Positions 53,258 through 59,283 of a stretch of 59,283 bases of DNA are shown piece after piece (position 1 is the stretch's first letter; each line of letters opens with the position of its first letter). The notes beneath the pieces are model-generated. The model worked only from the letters and a program-made list of their open reading frames with translations. It was not told the DNA's origin and made no database searches. The position numbers and the translations under genes were made by a program. The stretch comes from Bradyrhizobium sp. CCH5-F6 (GTDB taxonomy: Bacteria; Pseudomonadota; Alphaproteobacteria; Rhizobiales; Xanthobacteraceae). The stretch is from positions 1-59,283 of the forward strand of contig NZ_LSIC01000011.1 of the NCBI RefSeq assembly GCF_001556045.1, written 5' to 3'.

Positions 53258-54139
53258 TTATGGGGGCATTTTTCGGGCCGAAACGGCCCGCGGGATGCCC
53301 GTCAGGTCGGCCTTGGGCGGCCGGTCCAGTGACAACGCGCCGCCCCTCATCAAGGTTTCAATGTTTTGGGCCTGGCCCTGTCCGGCCTCGACGATCAGGG
53401 CTCCGCCGGGTGCGAGCCGTTCGGCCGCCTGGGGGATCAGCGCGCGATAAGCGTCATATCCGTCGTTGCCGCCGTCGAGCGCCAGATGCGGATCGTGCTC
53501 GCGCACCTCGATGCTCAATTTCGGAATCTCGGCCGAGGGAATATAGGGCGGGTTCGACACGATGAGGTCGAACGGACCGCGCAGGGCCGCGGCGTAGGAG
53601 CAGACGACGAAGACGGCGCGGTCGGCGAGGCCGAGCGCCACAGCATTGGCTCGGGCGGTTCTCAGCGCGTTCAGGCTGAGATCGGTGCCGACGCCGAAAG
53701 CATCCGGAATTTCGTGCAGCAGCGCGAGCAGGATCGCGCCGGATCCGGTGCCGATGTCGGCGATACGCGGCGGATGCGATGCGTTCCGCTCGCGAAAAAT
53801 CTCGAGCGCGAGCTCGACCACGGTCTCGGTATCGGGGCGCGGGACCAGCGTTGCTTCCGACAAGCGGAACGGCAGGCCCCAGAATTCGCGTGTCCCGAGA
53901 ATGCGCGCCACGGGTTCGCCGGCGATGCGGCGCTGTGCATGCTGCGCGAGCCGCGATGCTTCGGCCGCGGTGAGGGGGCGGGAAGCCTGCGTGAGCAGGC
54001 CGGTGAGGTCGAGGCCGAGTGCCGCGCCCACGAGGATGCGCGCGTCGAGTTCGGCTTCGTCGAGCCGTGCCGATTTCAGTTGTGCGGCCAGTGCGCGCCG
54101 CGCGCCCTCGATGGATTGCCCGGTGAAGGGGTTGCTCAC
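53258..54139 (-). CDS. prmC: Release factor glutamine methyltransferase
   Basis: It methylates the glutamine of the GGQ loop in release factors. The 293-residue enzyme has an N-terminal helical domain and the SAM core: IADIGTGSGAILLALL, then VGTDLS and the substrate motif FDLIVSNPPYIPS (NPPY). It starts 3 bp after prfA, its substrate gene, so the two are co-transcribed. Confidence 0.96.
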   Translation of the reverse strand: MSNPFTGQSIEGARRALAAQLKSARLDEAELDARILVGAALGLDLTGLLTQASRPLTAAEASRLAQHAQRRIAGEPVARILGTREFWGLPFRLSEATLVPRPDTETVVELALEIFRERNASHPPRIADIGTGSGAILLALLHEIPDAFGVGTDLSLNALRTARANAVALGLADRAVFVVCSYAAALRGPFDLIVSNPPYIPSAEIPKLSIEVREHDPHLALDGGNDGYDAYRALIPQAAERLAPGGALIVEAGQGQAQNIETLMRGGALSLDRPPKADLTGIPRAVSARKMPP

Positions 54140-54142
54140 GCC

Positions 54143-55228
54143 TCAGGCCGCCGCGCCTTGCGCAGCGAGCTGTGCAGCCTGGTGCTCCGTCGTCAGCGCG
54201 TCGATCAATTCGCCCAGCGCTTCGCCCGCGATCACCTGCGGCAGCTTGTAGAGGGTGAGGTTGATGCGATGGTCGGTGACGCGCCCTTGCGGGAAGTTGT
54301 AGGTGCGGATGCGCTCGGAGCGGTCGCCGGAGCCGACCTTCTCCTTGCGCTCGGCCGAGCGCGCGGCATCGACCCGTTGCCGCTCGGCGTCGTAGATGCG
54401 CGAGCGCAGGATGTTCATGGCGGAAGCCCGGTTCTTGTGCTGCGAGCGGCTGTCCTGCATCATCACCACGATGCCGGTCGGGATATGGGTGATGCGGATC
54501 GCCGATTCGGTCTTGTTGACGTGCTGGCCGCCCGCGCCTTGCGCGCGCATGGTTTCGATCCGCAGGTCGTCGTTCTTGATGTCGACGTCGACGTCCTCGA
54601 CCTCCGGCAGCACGGCCACCGTCGCTGCCGAGGTGTGGATGCGCCCTTGCGTCTCCGTATCGGGCACGCGCTGCACGCGGTGCACGCCGGATTCGAATTT
54701 CAGTTTCGAGAACGCGCCGCGGCCCTGCACCTCCGCGATGATTTCCTTGTAGCCGCCGACGGTGCCTTCACTCGCCGAGATCACCTCGACCTTCCAGCCC
54801 TGAAGGCTGGCAAAGCGCTCATACATCCGGAACAAATCGCCGGCGAACAGCGAGGCCTCGTCGCCGCCGGTGCCGGCGCGGATTTCCAGCACCACGTTGC
54901 GGTCGTCCATGGCATCCTTCGGCAGCAGCGCGACGCGGATCTTCTGGACCAGCTCCTCGATCTTTTGCGCCAGCTCGTCGCGCTCGGCCTCCGCCATGCC
55001 GCGCATGTCGGCATCGGTCGCGGGATCGGCGATCAGCGCCTCGGTATCCGCGAGCTCCTTGACGGCAGAACGATAGGCCTTGACCGCCTCGATCAGCGGC
55101 GTGATCTCGGCGAGCTCGCGCGTGATCTGCACATAGCGCTCGGAGGAGAGCTGTCCCAGCGATTCGGCCTCGAGCGAGGCGTGATGCGCGAGCAGAACGT
55201 CCAGTTTGGCTTCGGGAAGTGACGACAT
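54143..55228 (-). CDS. prfA: Peptide chain release factor 1
   Basis: It releases the peptide at UAA and UAG stops. The 361 residues have the standard RF1 layout. The catalytic loop reads [18 protein letters not shown] (GGQ), and [20 protein letters not shown] follows. The start ATG 55228 begins [20 protein letters not shown]; the frame upstream to 55276 is not conserved-looking. It is followed by prmC and preceded by ptsP. Confidence 0.97.
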   Translation of the reverse strand: MSSLPEAKLDVLLAHHASLEAESLGQLSSERYVQITRELAEITPLIEAVKAYRSAVKELADTEALIADPATDADMRGMAEAERDELAQKIEELVQKIRVALLPKDAMDDRNVVLEIRAGTGGDEASLFAGDLFRMYERFASLQGWKVEVISASEGTVGGYKEIIAEVQGRGAFSKLKFESGVHRVQRVPDTETQGRIHTSAATVAVLPEVEDVDVDIKNDDLRIETMRAQGAGGQHVNKTESAIRITHIPTGIVVMMQDSRSQHKNRASAMNILRSRIYDAERQRVDAARSAERKEKVGSGDRSERIRTYNFPQGRVTDHRINLTLYKLPQVIAGEALGELIDALTTEHQAAQLAAQGAAA

Positions 55229-55284
55229 CGGTTCGGTCTCAATAGCGGCAAGAGGCGGGGCGGCGGGACGCGGCAACGGGCCCG

Positions 55285-57552
55285 CTACAAGGCCAGGCCT
55301 TCGGCCTCGGCAAATTCCGTCAGCTTCTGCCGGATCGAGACGCTGCCCGCGGGCGCGTCCAGCAACGGGCCGAGCACAGCTTCGGCCTTCTTGGCGTCGA
55401 GATCGAGCACCATTGCCTTGACCGGGCCGAGCGCAGTCGCCGAGAGCGACAGCGAGCGATAGCCCAGCGCGATCAGCGCCAGCGCGCCGATCGGCTTGGA
55501 CGCCATCTCGCCGCAGAGCGAGAGCGACTTCTCGGCAGCGTACGCCTTGCGTGCAATGTCGCGCAGTGCGCGCAGGATCGGCGCAGACATGGTGTCGAAG
55601 CGCTCGGAGACTTTGGCATTGCCGCGATCGACCGCGAACATGAACTGGAACAGATCGTTGGAGCCGACCGAGATGAAATCGACCTTCTTCAGGAGCTCGT
55701 CGAGCTGATAGAGCAGGGCCGGCACCTCGACCATGGTGCCGATGTCGATTCTTTCCGGCAGCGTATGGCCGTGCTGGCGCAAATATGTCAGCTCGCGCTC
55801 GACCAGCGCCTTGGCCGCATCGAACTCGGCGACCTCCGAGATCATCGGGAACATGATGCGCAGCGCACGGCCGCCGCCGGCGCGCAAGAGCGCGCGGATC
55901 TGGCCGCGCAACAGGCCGGGACGGTCGAGCCCGAGGCGGATCGCACGCCAGCCGAGCGCGGGATTCTCCTCGATCACCGCTTCCATGTAGGGCAGCGCCT
56001 TGTCGCCGCCGATGTCGAGGGTGCGGAAGGTCACGGGCTTGCTGCCGGCCGCATCGAGCACGGTACGATAGAGCGCGAGCTGGTCGCTGGTGCGCGGCAG
56101 GCTCTGGCCGACCATGAATTGCAGCTCGGTGCGGAACAGGCCGATGCCGGCGCTGCCGGTTTCCTCGATATGCGGCAGGTCGATGGCCAGCCCCGCATTG
56201 ATCATCAGCTCGACCTTCTGGCCGTCCTTGGTGACGCAGGGCCGGTCGCGTAGCGCCAGATACTGTGCCTGGCGTCGGGCGCGGAAGCGCACGCGTTCCG
56301 CGAAAGCGGCCTCGATCTCCTGCGACGGGCGCACATAGATCGAGCCTGAGGTGCCGTCGACGATGATGGCATCGCCGGGATCGGCGATGCCGGGCGCGTT
56401 CGGGACCTCGCCGACCGCGGGAATGCCGAGCGCACGCGCGACGATCGAGACATGGGAATTGGCGGTGCCTTCCTCCAATACGATGCCGCGCAGGCGCTTG
56501 CGGTCGTAGTCGAGCAGCGCCGCAGGGCCCATCGCGCGGGCGATGACGATGGCGTTGTCGGGCAATTGCTCGCGTGAAGGCGCATGATCCTGGCCGACCA
56601 GCTGCCGCATCAGCCGGTAGCCGAGGTCTTCCAGGTCGTGCAGCCGGTCGCGCAAATAGGGGTCGGTCGAGCGCAGCATGCGCGCACGGGTGTCGGACTG
56701 CACGCGCTCGACGGCGGCTTCCGCGGTGAGACCGGTGGCGACCGCCTCGTGCAGCTTGTGCGACCAGCCCTGGTCATTGGCGAACATGCGGTAGGCTTCC
56801 AGCACCTCGCGGTGCTCGCCGCCCTCGGCGACGTCGCCGCGCTCCAGCATGCGATCGAGATCGGCCCGCAGCTTGGCGAGCGCGGTGTCCAGCCGCTTGA
56901 TCTCCTTCGGCAGGTCCTCGGCGATGTAGTCCTTGATGACGACGCGCGGCTCGTGCAGCACGACATGGCCGAGCGCGATGCCCTCGGACAGGATCGCGCC
57001 GACCTTCTGCGCGGAATGGCGCGCCGCCGGCTCCTGGCCCGGCTGGGCCAGCGCGGACAGCTCGCCCGAGGCGATCAGCTCGGCCAGCACCATCGCCGTG
57101 GTCTGGAGCGCCTCGAGCTCCTCCTCGACATAGTTGCGCTTGGCGCGGTTCTGCACCACCAGCACGCCGAGCGTGTTGCCGGCCCGCAGGATCGGCACGC
57201 CGAGGAATGAGTGATAGATTTCTTCGCCAGTCTCGGGGCGGAACGAGAAGGCGGGATGGCTCTGCGCGTCGCTCAGATTGAGCGGCGTCGCCTCGCTGGC
57301 GACGAGGCCGACCAGGCCCTCATGGGCGCTCAGCACGGTGTGGTGCACCGCCTCGCGATTGAGACCTTCGGTGGCGTAGAGCTCGAGCGTGTTATCGATG
57401 CGCAGCACGTAGACCGAGCACACCTCGGCCACCATGTTGGCGGCGATCAGCACCACGATCTTGTCCAGCCGCTCCTGGGCCGAGACCTGCTCCGCCATGG
57501 TTTCGCGGAGCCGTCTCAACAAGACGCGGGGACCTCCCGACGCGCTCCGCAT
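55285..57552 (-). CDS. ptsP: Nitrogen-PTS phosphoenolpyruvate phosphotransferase (EI-Ntr)
   Basis: It takes phosphate from phosphoenolpyruvate and passes it to NPr and EIIA-Ntr, a regulatory relay for nitrogen and potassium status. The 755 residues hold an N-terminal GAF domain (about 20-165), then the PtsI-type part. The active histidine is about H367 ([20 protein letters not shown]). The PEP-binding C-terminal barrel includes [12 protein letters not shown] and the [12 protein letters not shown] stretch. The GAF domain distinguishes it from the sugar EI. The ATG 57552 opens with the [17 protein letters not shown] conserved in relatives. It lies upstream of prfA in the same direction. Confidence 0.95.
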   Translation of the reverse strand: MRSASGGPRVLLRRLRETMAEQVSAQERLDKIVVLIAANMVAEVCSVYVLRIDNTLELYATEGLNREAVHHTVLSAHEGLVGLVASEATPLNLSDAQSHPAFSFRPETGEEIYHSFLGVPILRAGNTLGVLVVQNRAKRNYVEEELEALQTTAMVLAELIASGELSALAQPGQEPAARHSAQKVGAILSEGIALGHVVLHEPRVVIKDYIAEDLPKEIKRLDTALAKLRADLDRMLERGDVAEGGEHREVLEAYRMFANDQGWSHKLHEAVATGLTAEAAVERVQSDTRARMLRSTDPYLRDRLHDLEDLGYRLMRQLVGQDHAPSREQLPDNAIVIARAMGPAALLDYDRKRLRGIVLEEGTANSHVSIVARALGIPAVGEVPNAPGIADPGDAIIVDGTSGSIYVRPSQEIEAAFAERVRFRARRQAQYLALRDRPCVTKDGQKVELMINAGLAIDLPHIEETGSAGIGLFRTELQFMVGQSLPRTSDQLALYRTVLDAAGSKPVTFRTLDIGGDKALPYMEAVIEENPALGWRAIRLGLDRPGLLRGQIRALLRAGGGRALRIMFPMISEVAEFDAAKALVERELTYLRQHGHTLPERIDIGTMVEVPALLYQLDELLKKVDFISVGSNDLFQFMFAVDRGNAKVSERFDTMSAPILRALRDIARKAYAAEKSLSLCGEMASKPIGALALIALGYRSLSLSATALGPVKAMVLDLDAKKAEAVLGPLLDAPAGSVSIRQKLTEFAEAEGLAL

Positions 57553-57784
57553 GAACCGTCAATCTCCTCCGTCTGCCGGGCCCGGCGGTATCGGCCGGCG
57601 GCTGGCCCAAAATTCCAGAAAAACAACCAAATTGTTCGTCCGGCGCAGGCACAAGCCCAAAATCTACTTGAGATCAGCGCTTGTACCGAATCAGCGCCGC
57701 CTGAACTGGGGCACAGTCTGCGGCAGCCCACCCTGTTCGCCGTATAGCGAATTGAGGCTTGTTTTGCCAAGCAAAACGCCTGCC
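57553..57784. other. Gap between ptsP and lysC, left part
   Basis: The 372-bp stretch 57553-57924 contains the ptsP promoter side here, then a hairpin (57785-57814) and a dispersed repeat (57844-57890). No gene is seen. Confidence 0.5.
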
Positions 57785-57814
57785 AAACGCGAAGGTGTGT
57801 ACACCTTCGCGTTT
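57785..57814 (-). terminator. Hairpin terminator downstream of lysC
   Basis: AAACGCGAAGGTGT and ACACCTTCGCGTTT are exact 14-base complements around GT. On the minus strand the stem ends in GTTT after the lysC stop, giving a short T-run. It is the likely terminator of lysC. Confidence 0.7.
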
Positions 57815-57843
57815 GCTGCGACCGCTAAGAGAAAATTAGCCTA

Positions 57844-57890
57844 AGCATGGTCCGGAAAAGTGCGGAGCGGTTTTTCGAAAAGACCATGCT
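57844..57890. repeat. Dispersed Bradyrhizobium-type intergenic element
   Basis: AGCATGGTC and GACCATGCT flank a core with GGAAAAGTGCGGAGCGG and TTTTTCGAAAA. I know this element from many Bradyrhizobium intergenic regions; one copy is in this window, downstream of lysC. Confidence 0.65.
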
Positions 57891-57924
57891 CAACAACAAC
57901 GTGAAGCGTGGCCGCAGTCGCGCT

Positions 57925-59181
57925 TCAGGCCTGATCGAGGCCGTAGAGCGTATGCAGGGTGCGCACCGCAAGCTCGGTATAGGCCGCGTCGATCAGAACC
58001 GAGAATTTGATCTCGGAGGTTGTAATGGCCCGGATGTTGATGTTGCGTCCGGCGAGGGCCGAGAACGCCTGGGCGGCGACGCCGGCATGGCTGCGCATGC
58101 CGCTGCCGATCACCGAGATCTTGGCGACGTCGGTGGCGGTATCGAGCCGGATATAGCCGATCTTGGCCTTGGCTGCGGTAATCGTATCCTTGGCGCGAGT
58201 GTAGTCGGCGGCCGGCACCGTGAAGGTGAGGTCGGTGGTCTTGCCGTCCTCGGAAACATTCTGCACGATCATGTCGACGTTGATGTTGGCATCCGCCAGC
58301 GGGCCGAAGATCGAGGCCGCAACGCCGGGCTTGTCCTCGATCTGGCGCACCGAGATCTGGGCCTCGTCCTTCGAAAAGGCGATGCCGGTGACGACGTGGC
58401 TTTCCATGATCTCCTCCTCGCTGCAGATCAGCGTGCCGGGCGGCTGGTTGGCATGCGGGTCGATGTCCTCGGGCTTGTCGAAGCTCGAGCGGACGAAAAT
58501 GGGCATGTTGTGGACCATGCCGAGTTCCACCGAGCGGACCTGGAGCACCTTGGCGCCCTGCGAGGCCAGTTCCAGCATGTCCTCGAATGCGATCTTGTCG
58601 AGCCTCTTGGCCTTCGGCACGATTCGCGGGTCGGTGGTGTAGACGCCGTCGACATCGGTGTAGATGTCGCAGCGGTCCGCCTTGACGGCGGCGGCGATCG
58701 CCACGGCCGAGGTGTCGGAGCCGCCGCGGCCGAGCGTGGTGATGCGGCCGGTCTCGGGGTTGATGCCCTGGAAGCCGGCGATGACCGCGACCTCCTTGCG
58801 TTCCTTGAAGCGCTTGATGATCTCGCTGCCGTCGATGTCCTCGATCCGGGCGGAGGCATGGGCGTCGCTGGTCTTGATCGGGATCTGCCAGCCCTGCCAC
58901 GAGCGGGCCTGGATGCCCATGCCCTGCAGCACGATCGCGAGCAGGCCTGAGGTCACTTGTTCGCCCGAGGCGACCACGGCATCGTATTCGCGCGCATCGT
59001 GCATGGGCGAGGCCTCGGTGCACCAGGCCACCAGCTCGTTGGTCTTGCCGGCCATGGCGGAGACGACCACGGCCACTTCATGGCCGGCGTCGACCTCGCG
59101 CTTCACATGGCGTGCGACGTTGCGGATACGTTCGATGTTGGCGACGGACGTGCCGCCGAATTTCATCACGAGGCGGCTCAT
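57925..59181 (-). CDS. lysC: Aspartate kinase
   Basis: It phosphorylates aspartate, the first step to lysine, threonine and methionine, and so feeds the metA/metY route seen at 32.6-35 kb. The 418 residues comprise the kinase domain (VMKFGGTSVANIERI at the start, GRGGSDTSAVAIAAAVKA and DVDGVYTTDPR) and two C-terminal ACT regions (ITTSEIKFSVLIDA near the end), the usual site of feedback by lysine and threonine. The start ATG 59181 is standard; about 100 bp to the window edge holds its promoter side. Confidence 0.96.
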   Translation of the reverse strand: MSRLVMKFGGTSVANIERIRNVARHVKREVDAGHEVAVVVSAMAGKTNELVAWCTEASPMHDAREYDAVVASGEQVTSGLLAIVLQGMGIQARSWQGWQIPIKTSDAHASARIEDIDGSEIIKRFKERKEVAVIAGFQGINPETGRITTLGRGGSDTSAVAIAAAVKADRCDIYTDVDGVYTTDPRIVPKAKRLDKIAFEDMLELASQGAKVLQVRSVELGMVHNMPIFVRSSFDKPEDIDPHANQPPGTLICSEEEIMESHVVTGIAFSKDEAQISVRQIEDKPGVAASIFGPLADANINVDMIVQNVSEDGKTTDLTFTVPAADYTRAKDTITAAKAKIGYIRLDTATDVAKISVIGSGMRSHAGVAAQAFSALAGRNINIRAITTSEIKFSVLIDAAYTELAVRTLHTLYGLDQA

Positions 59182-59283
59182 GACGACGCGTGCATTCCTT
59201 CATAAGGATCAGTATGGTGGCCCGCACTGGACGGGTGCCTCGGGGACACCGACCGCGCGTATACAGAGCGGCGGGGCCGGGGG

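Overview
The window looks like a chromosomal segment of a Bradyrhizobium-type alphaproteobacterium (Nitrobacteraceae, Hyphomicrobiales). The evidence is the high-GC codon use, a phaR/phaA/phaB polyhydroxybutyrate cluster, an ACC deaminase with a divergent Lrp-type regulator, a GAF-containing nitrogen-PTS enzyme I (ptsP) beside lysC and prfA-prmC, several Bradyrhizobium-style palindromic intergenic repeats, and many tiny proteins of the kind seen in that genus. I saw no rRNA, CRISPR array, transposase or integrase. One tRNA (Ser-GGA) is present.

Layout. 1-3.3 kb: two tandem chemoreceptors with protein-identical signalling halves; the first is cut by the window edge. 3.6-7.6 kb: an MFS transporter and trehalose synthesis (otsB, otsA). 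7.7-14.7 kb: a small secreted protein, tRNA-Ser, an allophanate-hydrolase-like amidase convergent with a Crp/Fnr regulator, a tightly coupled SsuABC/TauABC/NitABC-like ABC transporter, and a fatty acid desaturase. 15.0-15.5 kb: a frameshifted autotransporter remnant.

15.7-19.5 kb (minus strand): the most unusual locus. A SARP/BTAD-type regulator is followed by a caspase-like protease carrying eight tandem KFWG...PQKDF repeats, then a small protein with a seven-cysteine tail. The set ends in an intrinsic terminator. I regard it as a candidate undescribed system.

20-28.4 kb: a belt of small, mostly lineage-restricted genes (two YFFD-motif paralogues, S21, CspA, coupled micro-ORFs), a transglutaminase-like protein and a zinc-ribbon metallopeptidase. 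This belt and the two regions before it (8.7-28 kb) look accessory.

28.5-59.3 kb: mainly metabolic and housekeeping genes. They are a LysR/MFS pair, an amidase with a histone-like tail, metY-metA behind a structured leader, a polysaccharide deacetylase, recQ, acdS and its regulator, a Cds1-like PLP enzyme, esterase and aminotransferase genes, phaR/phaA/phaB, an EamA transporter, a DUF985 cupin, gloB, methyltransferases, a DUF4167 protein, prmC-prfA, ptsP and lysC.

Starts were chosen by Shine-Dalgarno (SD) placement. This moved several genes to GTG or TTG codons (otsA, both amidases, S21, CMD protein, ABC permease, deacetylase).
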